Part shown: piece after piece, positions 52,263 to 63,115 of the stretch | Layout: every line of letters starts with the position of its first letter | Position numbering within the stretch: the first letter of the stretch is position 1 | From: Lactobacillus kimbladii | Lineage (GTDB): Bacteria > Bacillota > Bacilli > Lactobacillales > Lactobacillaceae | Assembly (NCBI RefSeq): GCF_014323605.1 | Contig: NZ_SCMB01000002.1 | Span: 62,001 to 126,000, forward strand | Length of the DNA: 64,000 bases | Direction: 5' to 3' | Position numbers and translations under genes: made by a program | The notes under the pieces: model-generated | Seen by the model: the letters and a program-made list of their open reading frames with translations, nothing else | The model's database searches: none | What the model was told of the DNA's origin: nothing

Positions 52263-52439
52263 CTAGCACTTTTTACGATTTGGCCAAAAATGATAGACAA
52301 GGTCAACTACTGCTTGTGCCAGCATACCGCCTGCCATCCAGTACATCCCCATCATCATGTTGCCGGTAAAGGTATAATAAGCGGTAATAGCGTAAACGAC
52401 TACCCACAAAATTTTAAAAAACAAATTATCACACATCAT
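52263..52439 (-). CDS. Small membrane protein, 58 residues
   Basis: The ORF begins MMCDNLFFKILWVVVYAITA and has two hydrophobic segments separated by TFTGNMMMGMYWMAGG. It ends in a basic YHFWPNRKKC tail. AAGGGAG lies 12 bp before the first ATG. It overlaps an antiparallel frame of similar length, but the membrane-protein composition and ribosome site favour this strand. Function unknown. Confidence 0.6.
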   Translation of the reverse strand: MMCDNLFFKILWVVVYAITAYYTFTGNMMMGMYWMAGGMLAQAVVDLVYHFWPNRKKC

Positions 52440-52444
52440 TTGTA

Positions 52445-52837
52445 AAAAAAACTCCCTTCAATTCATTTCAAATTATACCTTGTTTTAGACAAAAATTGGG
52501 GCTTTTTTTAGTTATTTAATCCCTGAAAAGTCGAATTGCTAAAATTATTTACAATTATTGTTATTATATAAAAATGTTTACATTCGTAAGCGTTAATAAA
52601 CTTTTTTGAAAATAATTTTTTTGATGAAAGCATTTTAATGCTTTTTATTCGTTATGTAATTTATTTGCTTTTCAAACTATAAAAAAAGACTTTAATTTCA
52701 TCATTTTAAAGTCCTTTTACTGTTATGCAAAATAATTAGAAACGGTAATCAATGCGCATGATTATGGCATTAGTTCAAAGTTAATCTTGTCATCTTGTAT
52801 TTTTATGCTTTCCACTTTTAGAAGTGAAGTAACACAA
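52445..52837. other. Intergenic region with hairpins and a cre-like site
   Basis: No intact gene. A cre-like CGTAAGCGTTAATA lies at 52585-52598. AAGCATT/AATGCTT followed by TTTTTATT lies near 52625-52646, and GACTTTAA/TTAAAGTC lies near 52687-52712. They are likely remains of the control region of the decayed rhamnosidase locus. Confidence 0.45.
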
Positions 52838-53343
52838 AATTTTCCAAGCTGGCTCTATGACGTTAATTTGGATGCCACTACTATTTGGAAACGCTGGAAT
52901 TCAGTCTTACCTGAAGGCTCAAGGTCAACCTCAGTATTCCTTTTGGTCAAAGAGTAACCGTAAAATTACCTAGAATGAAGGATAAAGTAGAAATTAATGG
53001 CAAGCAAGCATATTTACCTTTGGAATTGACTAACGGTGATTTTACAATTTCTTATGTGCCTGAAAACAGTTATATTGAATACTACAATATCAACATGCCA
53101 GCCAAACTAATAATGGGTGATCCGGAACTGGTTAAACAGCTAAGACCAATCAATACTGTTTTTGTCTTTTTGCAAGATCCCGATAATCTTAAAAAATTTG
53201 GTGAAAATTCTATGGTAGAATTGAATAGTCTGTTGCCATTTATTAACATTTCAGACGAAGATTTTAACCAAATTAAGAAAATACTTGATACTACGCCAGT
53301 AACAAGTGAAAGGAAGTTTTTAAATGAAAGGCGTTCTCTTTGA
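52838..53343 (+). pseudogene. Remnant of GH78 alpha-L-rhamnosidase
   Basis: Two pieces of a rhamnosidase C-terminal half lie in different frames. The first reads NFPSWLYDVNLDATTIWKRW, the second, from about 52923, reads LSIPFGQRVTVKLPRM and continues as an ORF (52975-53343) with INGKQAYLPLELTNGDFTIS. The junction lacks the roughly 100 residues expected between them. The 5' part of the gene is missing. The C-terminal piece overlaps the pgmB start. Confidence 0.65.
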
Positions 53344-53989
53344 TCTAGATGGAGTCATTGCAGATACATCCGTATACCATTTCCAAGCTTGGAGAAAATT
53401 AATCAACATTCATTTTAACCTTGAATTGCCAGATGAACTTGAAAAACAAACAAAAGGTGTCAGCCGAACAGATTCTTTAAAGGCAATCTTAAAATTTTTA
53501 AATATCTCCGTGTCACAAGAAAAATTTAATGAAATGACCACTGAAAAAAACAATATTTTTCGGAATTTACTAGCTAGTTTAACCCCTGCTAATATCTTAC
53601 CTGGAATTAGTGAATTAATTTCAGCCCTTAAGAAAAATAACGTTAAACTATCTTTGGCTTCTGCTAGTTTAAATGGTCCATTCATACTAGAAAAATTACA
53701 GTTGACAGATGCATTTGATGCTATTGCAGATCCCAGTATAGTTGCCGCTGGTAAACCAGCACCAGACATTTTTATTGCCGCTGCTGAAGCAATTAATCTC
53801 AAACCACAGGATTGCGTAGGTATTGAAGATTCAATTGCAGGTATCACTGCTATCAACAAGTCAGGCGCTTTGTCGGTTGGCGTGGGCTCTAAGACGGATC
53901 TAAAAGATGCCAAATTACTTTTTCCTAAGACAGCAGCATTAAATTATGATCAAATCGAAACTGCATGGGAAAAATTTAATTTAAATTAG
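53324..53989 (+). CDS. pgmB: Beta-phosphoglucomutase, HAD family
   Basis: The product is 221 residues. Motif I is FDLDGVIAD with the catalytic Asp pair; the cap domain follows (about 16-85); motif II is LASAS; motif III Lys is in AAGKPAPDIF; motif IV GIEDSIAGI. It converts beta-glucose 1-phosphate to glucose 6-phosphate, normally with a phosphorylase. None is present here, so it may serve elsewhere. AAAGGAAG box. Confidence 0.88.
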   Translation: MKGVLFDLDGVIADTSVYHFQAWRKLINIHFNLELPDELEKQTKGVSRTDSLKAILKFLNISVSQEKFNEMTTEKNNIFRNLLASLTPANILPGISELISALKKNNVKLSLASASLNGPFILEKLQLTDAFDAIADPSIVAAGKPAPDIFIAAAEAINLKPQDCVGIEDSIAGITAINKSGALSVGVGSKTDLKDAKLLFPKTAALNYDQIETAWEKFNLN

Positions 53990-54006
53990 GAACTGGTTTA
54001 AAAATA

Positions 54007-54048
54007 AAAACTCGTGAATAAAACAAAATTTGTTTTCACGAGTTTTTT
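54007..54048. terminator. Bidirectional terminator
   Basis: AAACTCGTGAA and TTTCACGAGTTT pair, with T runs on the + strand and A/T-rich tail on the other. It separates the convergent pgmB and PTS IIC-like genes. Confidence 0.85.
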
Positions 54049-54113
54049 GATGCTTAAAATAAATTGGTGTAAACAAGGATTGGTTTTTTTATGACAGAAT
54101 TAAATAATTACAA

Positions 54114-55202
54114 TTATTCACCTAGATAAGCAAAAGCTACCTTTTCATCATAAACATGAAAGACCTTTTCAAAGAGGAAACGGCAAACCATTGCTACTAG
54201 AACTGGGAATACTATCCAGACAATTAGCGCCATTACAAAATTAATGCTTGCTTTGCCAGCATCTAAGGATGCCAGAGGCCCTACCAGGCCAACGAGACCG
54301 AAGCCTGCAGAAGCTGGCGTGCCACTAACGTGAAATAGAGCCACTGGGATAGCGGAAAGTGCTGCTGTAATTAATGTTGGTAAAACAATAATTGGATGTC
54401 TGAAAAGATTGGGCATCATCATTTTCATTGCTCCTAATGCAATTGCAATAGTAACTCCCGATTTATTAGTTCGCCAAGAATGAACGACCAATACGAGTGT
54501 CGTTGCCGCGACTCCCATTGCTGCTGCACCTGCAGAAATACCATTTAATTGGATAGCCATTCCAATTGCCACAGTTGATATTGGTGAAATGATTAGAATT
54601 GCAAACATACAGGAAATTAAAATACACATTAATATTGGCTGTAAATTAGTAAAGGAATTAATTACTGACCCCAGCCATGTGGTGATCTTGCTTACATAGG
54701 GCAAAATCATCATGCCGATCCAACCTGCTCCTCCACCAACAACAATCGGTGCGGCAACGATTTTGACAGAGCCAAAATGTTGACCAACCATTAATAAAAG
54801 ACCTACGGCTAAGCCTGCCGTAATCATGGTATTAATAAGATCGCCTGTTCCTGCCGAAACAAAGACACCTTGAGCTTTAGTAGCAGGGTTCACAATTTGT
54901 GGTACAAATTTTGTAACACCAGAGCCAACATAAGCGGCGGCACCCACAATTGCAACGTCCAGTGGAACCATTTTAAATTGAATGGCAATTAATGCCCCAA
55001 TTAGCAAAGGTGTAGCACACTGAAAAATCAATAATGCTTGATTAATAGATGCCGTCACCGGATTTTGACCAAATAACTTTAAAATCGCACTGACAACTGC
55101 ATTTGGAATCAAGCCTACGATAATTCCAGTTGCAGTCCCAGCTAAAATGTTGTTAAGAAAAGTTTTTACTGTTAGTTTGTTAGTATTGGTTGTATCAGCC
55201 AT
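54114..55202 (-). CDS. PTS_EIIC_2-type membrane permease
   Basis: The product is 362 residues with nine or ten membrane segments and Gly-rich loops (VVGGGAGWIGMMILPY, GTPASAGFGLVGLVG). It matches the PTS_EIIC_2 (YitT-neighbour/PTS transporter subunit IIC) group. No IIA or IIB lies next to it, so it is not a standard PTS. The substrate is unknown. A 22-codon leader ORF precedes it. Confidence 0.75.
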   Translation of the reverse strand: MADTTNTNKLTVKTFLNNILAGTATGIIVGLIPNAVVSAILKLFGQNPVTASINQALLIFQCATPLLIGALIAIQFKMVPLDVAIVGAAAYVGSGVTKFVPQIVNPATKAQGVFVSAGTGDLINTMITAGLAVGLLLMVGQHFGSVKIVAAPIVVGGGAGWIGMMILPYVSKITTWLGSVINSFTNLQPILMCILISCMFAILIISPISTVAIGMAIQLNGISAGAAAMGVAATTLVLVVHSWRTNKSGVTIAIALGAMKMMMPNLFRHPIIVLPTLITAALSAIPVALFHVSGTPASAGFGLVGLVGPLASLDAGKASINFVMALIVWIVFPVLVAMVCRFLFEKVFHVYDEKVAFAYLGE

Positions 55203-55229
55203 ATTTGTACTCCTTTAATATAATAGTGC

Positions 55230-55298
55230 TTAGGTATACATTGTCGGCAAAATGATTTGTGACAAAATCGAAATATGCTGATTGCTAATTCGTCTCAT
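55230..55298 (-). CDS. 22-residue leader peptide before the permease
   Basis: The ORF MRRISNQHISILSQIILPTM(YT) has a strong AAGGAGG box 7 bp before its ATG and ends about 28 bp before the permease start. No hairpin of note lies between. The excellent ribosome site suggests it is translated. It may couple translation or sense ribosome stalling. Function inferred. Confidence 0.5.
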   Translation of the reverse strand: MRRISNQHISILSQIILPTMYT

Positions 55299-55398
55299 TG
55301 CTTTTTCCTCCTTAAAATTAATTATTAAGTATTTTATCATCTTATTTAAAAAAGTACACAAAAAAGTTAAAAATAATTTAATTTTATACTAAGTAACA

Positions 55399-55439
55399 AT
55401 AAAAAAGTATAACTAGATGCTTTTGCGTCTAGTTATACT
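55399..55439 (-). terminator. Terminator of the riboswitch-controlled operon
   Basis: A 15-bp stem (AGTATAACTAGATGC with GCGTCTAGTTATACT) is followed on the minus strand by TTTTTTATTG. It lies about 150 bp after the GH1 gene. Confidence 0.8.
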
Positions 55440-55592
55440 GCACAAATGTATTTTTTACTTTTATAATCTCAATAATAATATCATTAAGATTTTAAAATTT
55501 CACCATTTTAGCCAGAAACATAGCTAACAAGATTGGTATTTGCTAAAAAACTTAAGAAATTTGCCTTCACTATTCTCCAACATCTGACTCAT
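55440..55592. other. AT-rich intergenic stretch
   Basis: Nothing recognisable is seen here apart from the 3' flank of the GH1 gene. Confidence 0.4.
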
Positions 55593-57399
<1,807 letters not shown>

Positions 57400-57401
57400 G
57401 T

Positions 57402-58640
57402 CTATGCCTCACTTTCAGTTTCTTGTTTAACCAAATTTCTGTCATAAACTTTGAAAAATGGATAATAAATTAAACCGCCAACTATAAAAAGGATTACTAA
57501 TAAAATCATAGAGCTGACTGCTGGACTAACAATCCAAGTAACAAAAGGAAATGGAATATACCACATTTGCATTAATGAATGTGGTACAGGAGAAAGACCG
57601 GCTTTAAACCAAAACGCAGTAATTAAAGGCAAAACAATGCCATTGATCCATAATGGAATCATCAAATAAGGGTTCCAGACGATTGTGCCAAATACAACTG
57701 GTTCATTAATATTAAAAATAGTCGGTAAAACACTGGCTTTGCCAAGAGCTTTAAGTCGATTCGATTTCGCTAAAAATAGCATCATTAATACTAGTGGCAT
57801 AGTACAACCAATCCCACCAATCCAAGGAAAACTATAAATAAGTTCACTAGTGAATATATGTTTAGCTGCATGTCCTAAGGAGTATGCACTTGCATTGGCA
57901 GCTATACCAGCCAGCATTACTGGCTTATCAATTCCAGATAATACCCAGCTAGAAATTCCCATTGAATAAATAAAGCACTGTAAAAATAAATAAAAAGTAA
58001 AACCCCACCAAGTATCTAAAGATGTCGCTATAGGTGAAAAAATAGCTACAATTAACTGATAAAGATTGAAGTGCAAAACATCTGTAAGCAACCAACCTGT
58101 TCCTATTACAACAACAATAGGCAACATTGAATCAAACCATGCTGTCACAAAATCTGGCATTGAAGTATCATCACTGAAAAAACTAAATTTAGCAAATAGT
58201 TCCATAATCAAAGCAACAAAAACACCAACAACTAAGGCAACAAACATCCCTCCTGCACCGAGCTCTGAAAATTGATATGAGATTATATTACCTGTCTTAT
58301 CCCAAGACGGATTGGCCAACATCAGAAAAAGTGCAACTGAAGATAAGCCTGCAATTATTCTTTGCTTATTTATTTTTTTAAATTCCATAAAATTAAACGG
58401 AACTAAAAAGGCAACAAAAATTGAGGTCAAGCCAAAAGTGAAACTATTAATTGGCGAAAGGTTTGGCCACCATTTCCAAAAGTTTGTCGGTATATTTAAT
58501 AATGTAATTAGTGAACCAACAAAAATAAATGGTAAAACTTCCAAAATAGAATTTTTGATAGTGATAATCCACTGATTATTAGCAACTTTTTGTGCTTTAG
58601 GAGCAAATTTTGTATTTAAAAAAGTCATGAAGCCATTCAT
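57402..58640 (-). CDS. PTS cellobiose-type IIC
   Basis: The product is 412 residues with about ten membrane segments and FNINEPVVFGTIVWNPYL near 305, the conserved NEPV motif of lactose/cellobiose IIC proteins. It forms the sugar channel. The ATG at 58640 is chosen over an upstream TTG because the GGAAAA box lies at normal distance. Confidence 0.9.
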   Translation of the reverse strand: MNGFMTFLNTKFAPKAQKVANNQWIITIKNSILEVLPFIFVGSLITLLNIPTNFWKWWPNLSPINSFTFGLTSIFVAFLVPFNFMEFKKINKQRIIAGLSSVALFLMLANPSWDKTGNIISYQFSELGAGGMFVALVVGVFVALIMELFAKFSFFSDDTSMPDFVTAWFDSMLPIVVVIGTGWLLTDVLHFNLYQLIVAIFSPIATSLDTWWGFTFYLFLQCFIYSMGISSWVLSGIDKPVMLAGIAANASAYSLGHAAKHIFTSELIYSFPWIGGIGCTMPLVLMMLFLAKSNRLKALGKASVLPTIFNINEPVVFGTIVWNPYLMIPLWINGIVLPLITAFWFKAGLSPVPHSLMQMWYIPFPFVTWIVSPAVSSMILLVILFIVGGLIYYPFFKVYDRNLVKQETESEA

Positions 58641-58661
58641 TCTCAAATTTTCCTTCTTTCC

Positions 58662-58970
58662 TTATTGTTCTAATTCTTTTTCCAAATGATCTATTGCACC
58701 CTTACCATCAAGAATTGCATAATATTCTGGCTTCATTAATATTACTTTTACCTGTGAGGGCACTCTTTCTTTTATTGCATTAAATTCAGCTTTCAAGTGA
58801 GGTCCAACCATTAGTGCATCAATATCATTAGCATAATCCGAGAGCTCTGCTTCGCTTCTTGCCTGAATCTTAAAATCCAAACCTGCTTTTTTTGCAGCTT
58901 TACGCATATTTGCGGCCATAAAGCCAGAAGATGCTCCGGAACCACAAATTAATAGAACATTTTTAGTCAT
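58662..58970 (-). CDS. PTS cellobiose-type IIB
   Basis: The product is 102 residues. The phospho-Cys lies in LLICGSGASSGF at residue 9-10. It transfers phosphate to the sugar via IIC. First gene of the operon; AAAGGAAG box. Its 5' leader holds the purine riboswitch. Confidence 0.9.
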   Translation of the reverse strand: MTKNVLLICGSGASSGFMAANMRKAAKKAGLDFKIQARSEAELSDYANDIDALMVGPHLKAEFNAIKERVPSQVKVILMKPEYYAILDGKGAIDHLEKELEQ

Positions 58971-59078
58971 TATTTCTTCCTTTCAATTATTTTTTAATAA
59001 TACTTCTTGACTATTTTTTAAACATACTTTTACTATGCTTTATTTATATGGTATTTTCACTTTTTCTCCTCAAAACAT

Positions 59079-59120
59079 AAAACGACTTTTCTACCAAAGC
59101 CATGGTAAAAAAGCCGTTTT
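59079..59120 (-). terminator. Riboswitch expression-platform terminator
   Basis: AAAACGGCTTTTTTACCA and TGGTAGAAAAGTCGTTTT pair over about 16 of 18 bp with a 6-nt loop, followed on the minus strand by ATGTTTTG. It lies about 30 nt after the aptamer and about 110 nt before the IIB start. Confidence 0.8.
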
Positions 59121-59151
59121 AAAAACAGAAATTAATGTTTTAAATGCTGAT

Positions 59152-59222
59152 TTATCCATAGTTCGGAATTTACGGTTCCGAGTAGAAACTGTCGTCCGTA
59201 TTACGACAATATATAGATATCT
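59152..59222 (-). ncRNA. Guanine-class purine riboswitch
   Basis: The minus strand carries the purine aptamer consensus: P2 with loop AATACGG, J2/3 AGTTTCTAC, P3 TCGGAA-CCGTAAA-TTCCGA, and J3/1 ACTATGG. The specificity base (the C of ACTATG, equivalent to C74 of xpt) is C, as in guanine/hypoxanthine binders. Adenine binders have U. It should bind guanine and promote the downstream terminator, so PTS/GH1 genes would be off when guanine is plentiful. Confidence 0.85.
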
Positions 59223-59233
59223 ATATCTCCTGT

Positions 59234-59262
59234 ATTTTAGCAAAGCTTTACATTAGGTGCAA
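59234..59262 (-). promoter_or_regulatory. Promoter of the riboswitch transcript
   Basis: -35 TTGCAC (59257-59262), 17 bp, -10 TAAAAT (59234-59239) on the minus strand. It begins transcription about 10 bp before the aptamer. Confidence 0.7.
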
Positions 59263-59267
59263 GATTA

Positions 59268-59308
59268 CCAAAAATAGAAAAAGGGAATATTTTTGTAAAT
59301 ATTCCCTT
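59268..59308 (-). terminator. Terminator of the MFS gene
   Basis: A 12-bp perfect stem (AAGGGAATATTT with AAATATTCCCTT) is followed on the minus strand by a T-rich tract. It ends the efflux-transporter transcript and insulates the riboswitch promoter. Confidence 0.85.
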
Positions 59309-59346
59309 AATAGTTCATTTTCATTCTTGATATTTATTTTTTTATT

Positions 59347-60735
59347 TTATTTCAATTTCTTCTCAAGTCTGAATAAGTTTAAATAACTGAGCAAAATTAT
59401 CATACTGACAAAAGTCAAAAATAAGAATGCTTCCTGACTGCCTTGTGCCGTAAGTGCTGCATAATTACCAGTTCTTTTTTGCCAAGATGAAATAATAGCG
59501 GCCATTACGGTTGTTCCCATTGATCCAGCATATTGCTGGCCAGTTTGAAAGACTGCAGTCGCATCGGTATGCAATTCTTCAGGTTGCAATTTCGATGCTT
59601 CCGCCATAGTGTTATTAAACGCCATCTGGCGACCAATAATCATAATGCCATAAAAAACGCCGACCATCAGCGTACTGATTTTCAAACTAAACAAAGAAAA
59701 AAGCAAACAGGCCGTTAAGCAGAATATTGTTCCAGTAAGTAGTGGCAATGGTGCACCCTTTTTATCATAAATATGGCCAAACCAAGGGTTTAAAATGCCA
59801 CTGATAATACAACCGGGAAGCAAAACCAAGCCCCCGATTAAAGAACTGGCATGATTAACTATTTGCACATAATTTGGTACCGCAAAACTGGTGCCGATAT
59901 TGATAAACTGCAATAATAAATAAGATATCATGGCAAAAATGAAGGGCTTATTTTTAAAAATATTCAAGTTTATTAGTTTCTTTTTGCTCGTGCGTGACAG
60001 TTTAATAAACGTGTATACCAAGATTGCCACGATAATCATGCTGAGCCAAAAACCAATATCAGTAAAACCATTACTAATTCTATTAAAACCCAGGTTAAAA
60101 ATTACCATCGCACTGGCTATAACAATATAACTTAACCAGTCAAAACTAGGATGCTTTTTCTCATGATATTGTTCTATTACGAATAAACCCAAAATCATAA
60201 TAACCACAGCAATTACCGCTACAATTTCAAAAATTAATGGCCAGCCAAAATAGTAAACAACTGTGCCGCCAAATGTAGGGCCTAGAGATGGTGCAAGAAT
60301 AATGACTAAACCAGTCAAACCCATATAAAAGCCCCATTTTTCTTGCGGCATTAGTTCTACAACCATATTAAACATTAATGGTATTGACAATCCTGCCCCA
60401 ACTGAAGAAATCAACCGACCTGCGAGTAAGACCCAGAAATTAGAGGCAAAAGCAGCCACAATTGAACCGGCAATAAATGCAATTGCAGCAGTTAAAAACA
60501 GTTGTCTTGCTGAAAAGCGCTCATTTAAATATGAGCTTGCAACCATAATCACAGAAATTGTTAGTAAATACCCTGTTGTCGTCCACTGAACTAATCCTAA
60601 ACCAATATGAAATTGTTTCATCAATGTGGGAAAGGTAACGTTTAAACTTGTTTCTGTCAAAATGGAAACAAAAGCCATTAAAGCACAACTGATAATTGCC
60701 CAAACCCGCTTTGGTGTTTCTTTCTTTTCTGCCAT
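59347..60735 (-). CDS. DHA2-family MFS multidrug transporter
   Basis: The product is 462 residues from the ATG at 60735 (AAGGAG box). It has 13-14 membrane segments, and the DHA2 motif near the first helices (SLNVTFPTLMKQF) plus GRLISSVGAGLSIPL (motif C region) near 110. Such EmrB/QacA-like proteins export drugs or metabolites by proton antiport. Monocistronic. Confidence 0.85.
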   Translation of the reverse strand: MAEKKETPKRVWAIISCALMAFVSILTETSLNVTFPTLMKQFHIGLGLVQWTTTGYLLTISVIMVASSYLNERFSARQLFLTAAIAFIAGSIVAAFASNFWVLLAGRLISSVGAGLSIPLMFNMVVELMPQEKWGFYMGLTGLVIILAPSLGPTFGGTVVYYFGWPLIFEIVAVIAVVIMILGLFVIEQYHEKKHPSFDWLSYIVIASAMVIFNLGFNRISNGFTDIGFWLSMIIVAILVYTFIKLSRTSKKKLINLNIFKNKPFIFAMISYLLLQFINIGTSFAVPNYVQIVNHASSLIGGLVLLPGCIISGILNPWFGHIYDKKGAPLPLLTGTIFCLTACLLFSLFSLKISTLMVGVFYGIMIIGRQMAFNNTMAEASKLQPEELHTDATAVFQTGQQYAGSMGTTVMAAIISSWQKRTGNYAALTAQGSQEAFLFLTFVSMIILLSYLNLFRLEKKLK

Positions 60736-60917
60736 AAAATTAAATCTCCTTAATAAAAAAAGGCTAAAAGCCAAAAACTTTTACCCTTTCCATAATGGTT
60801 AATATGAATAAATACAATGTACAGGATGATATGTCTTTTTCTTATATAAACATAACTCATGTAAAGTAAGCATATATTTATCTTAATCTTATTTTAAAAT
60901 AATTTCAATAATAAAAA

Positions 60918-62267
60918 TTATTTTTCCTGCTTAAATCTATTTGCTAAGTCATCGTGTAAATCTTCATAACCTGGTTTATTAAGCAAACCAAACATGTTCC
61001 GTTTATATTCTTCAACACCAGGTTGATTGAACGGATTAATGCCATTAACATAACCAGAAACAGCAATTGCCAGTTCAAAGAAGTAAATTAGGTAGCCCAA
61101 AGTGTGTTCTGTTTGATCAGGAATATTAACTGTCATAACAGGGACACCACCATCAGTATGGGCCAGAACAACTCCTTCATAGGCACGTTCATTTACAAAG
61201 TTTAAGCTTTTACCAGATAAGAAATTCAACTGGTCTAAATTATGATCATCAGAAGGAATTTTGACATCATTTGCCGGATTTTCAACTCTAATAACTGTTT
61301 CAAAAAGATTTCTTCGGCCTTCTTGAATATATTGACCCAATGAGTGTAAATCAGTCGTAAAGTTGGCGCTGGCCGGCCAAATACCTTTATTATCCTTTCC
61401 TTCTGATTCTCCCATTAATTGTTTGCACCATTCACTGAACATTCTTAAAGTTGGTTCATAGTTTTCAACAATTTCAGTAGTATAGCCTTTGCGATAAAGA
61501 ATATTACGCAGAGCAGCATATTGATAAGGAGTCGCGTTACTTAAATCAATATCGGTATACTCTGCTCTGGCATCAGCAGCGCCTTTCATTAATTGGTCAA
61601 TATCAGCACCAGAAACTGCAATCGGCAACAGACCAACAGCTGACAAAACGCTGTAGCGACCACCAATATCATCTGGCACAACAAATTCTTCATAACCTTC
61701 AGCATCTGCTTCAGTTTTTAAGGCACCTTTAGCACGATCGGTTGTAGCAAAAATTCTATTTTTAGCCTCATCTGCACCATACTTTTCAATTAATTTATCT
61801 TTAAAAATGCGAAAAGCAACGGCTGGTTCAGTAGTAGTACCAGATTTAGAAATGACATTAACACTAAAGTCCTTGTCACCGAGCCATTCAATCAAATCAT
61901 GCAAATACGAGCCTGATAAGGAGTTGCCGCAGAATACAACAGTAGGATATTTTTCTTTACCCTTGCCATAAAATGCACCATTTAAAAACTCAATAGCTGC
62001 TTGAGCGCCTAAATATGAACCACCAATACCGATACAAACTAAAACTTCAGAGTCACTTTGAATCTTTTGGGCTGCTTTTTTGATTCTGGCAAATTCCTCT
62101 TTATCATAATTAACGGGCAAATCGACCCAACCCAGAAAATCATTGCCTGCACCTGAACCATCTCTAAGTTCCTTGTCGGCAACGCTAACTAAAGCTTGCA
62201 TCTCGCTTAGTTCATTATCGTGAACAAATGGTGTTAGTTTTGTGCCATCAAATTTAATTAAACTCAT
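60918..62267 (-). CDS. pgi: Glucose-6-phosphate isomerase
   Basis: The product is 449 residues. Signatures: [18 protein letters not shown] near 78, [10 protein letters not shown] near 142, and the [12 protein letters not shown] region near 310 that contributes active-site residues. It interconverts glucose 6-phosphate and fructose 6-phosphate in glycolysis. A GGAGAG box precedes the ATG at 62267. Monocistronic housekeeping gene. Confidence 0.96.
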   Translation of the reverse strand: MSLIKFDGTKLTPFVHDNELSEMQALVSVADKELRDGSGAGNDFLGWVDLPVNYDKEEFARIKKAAQKIQSDSEVLVCIGIGGSYLGAQAAIEFLNGAFYGKGKEKYPTVVFCGNSLSGSYLHDLIEWLGDKDFSVNVISKSGTTTEPAVAFRIFKDKLIEKYGADEAKNRIFATTDRAKGALKTEADAEGYEEFVVPDDIGGRYSVLSAVGLLPIAVSGADIDQLMKGAADARAEYTDIDLSNATPYQYAALRNILYRKGYTTEIVENYEPTLRMFSEWCKQLMGESEGKDNKGIWPASANFTTDLHSLGQYIQEGRRNLFETVIRVENPANDVKIPSDDHNLDQLNFLSGKSLNFVNERAYEGVVLAHTDGGVPVMTVNIPDQTEHTLGYLIYFFELAIAVSGYVNGINPFNQPGVEEYKRNMFGLLNKPGYEDLHDDLANRFKQEK

Positions 62268-62346
62268 AAACACGCTCTCCTTACTGAATTAAATATGTAT
62301 TTCACAAGAACATTTTAGCAATCTTATTTTACAAATACCAGTGCTT

Positions 62347-62973
62347 TTAGTTAGTTTTACGCGTCTTTCTCCTGATTATCATTACAAGCCAATAGCAGAA
62401 ATATCCAATTACCGTTCCACAACTGTTAAAGAACACATCATCAATATCTGTAACTCCAGTTTCCAGTAAAAACTGCATCCCCTCAATAAAAACTGAAAAA
62501 ATGATACCAGCGAGGACAACACGCCAGAAGGTTTGCTTTTTGGAAAAAACAAATGGTGATAAAAATCCAAATGGAATAAAGCACAGAATGTTACCCAAAG
62601 AATTGTATACAAAGTCTAGCCTGCTGGGGGCATGATACATTTTCCAGGTTTCCCTCAAAAAGACAAAATTTATTTCGTTTAAAGGTCTGTGCAGATTAAG
62701 GGTCAGGTTCCATGGAAAATAAGTGTTACGAAAAGTAGTTAACATCAGCACTAAAATTAAATAAAAAGCAAATAACCATACTGACGCTTCAGATTTAATT
62801 GTACGCCGACTCCTAATAGTCATTAGCCAGATTAAGCGTATTACCATAAAAAACAGGAAATAAAAGATAGTTTTATCAAGTGCCAGTACAATCAACTTAA
62901 TCAATGCAAAATGATTTATTTTAGTAGCGTAAAGTTGCGAAAGCAGGTTATATAATGGTCCTAAAAATATCAT
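62347..62973 (-). CDS. VanZ-like membrane protein
   Basis: The product is 208 residues with five hydrophobic segments. The VanZ-like pattern is NSLGNILCFIPFGFLSPF then FIEGMQFLLETGVTDIDDVF and NSCGTVIGY. Family members have been linked to teicoplanin tolerance in enterococci; most have no known role. Divergent from ltaS. Confidence 0.85.
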   Translation of the reverse strand: MIFLGPLYNLLSQLYATKINHFALIKLIVLALDKTIFYFLFFMVIRLIWLMTIRSRRTIKSEASVWLFAFYLILVLMLTTFRNTYFPWNLTLNLHRPLNEINFVFLRETWKMYHAPSRLDFVYNSLGNILCFIPFGFLSPFVFSKKQTFWRVVLAGIIFSVFIEGMQFLLETGVTDIDDVFFNSCGTVIGYFCYWLVMIIRRKTRKTN

Positions 62974-63115
62974 TCTGATTCAATTCCTAAAATATAGTTC
63001 ATTTAAATTATACTCAAGTTTCTGCAATTAATTATTAAAAAAGGTCTAACAAAACAGAAAAGATTGTCTAAAAGGACAGAAACTTTTAAAATAGTCTGAT
63101 AAGGGAGAGTTCATT

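Noticed and set aside
52221-52445. 74-residue + strand ORF after the serine hydrolase gene
   Set aside because: It runs through the bidirectional terminator and has a His/Cys-rich composition without pattern; the minus strand encodes a plausible membrane protein over the same bases.
59035-59256. 73-residue + ORF over the riboswitch
   Set aside because: It is ant isense to the aptamer and terminator, with no ribosome site; the RNA signals on the other strand explain the sequence.
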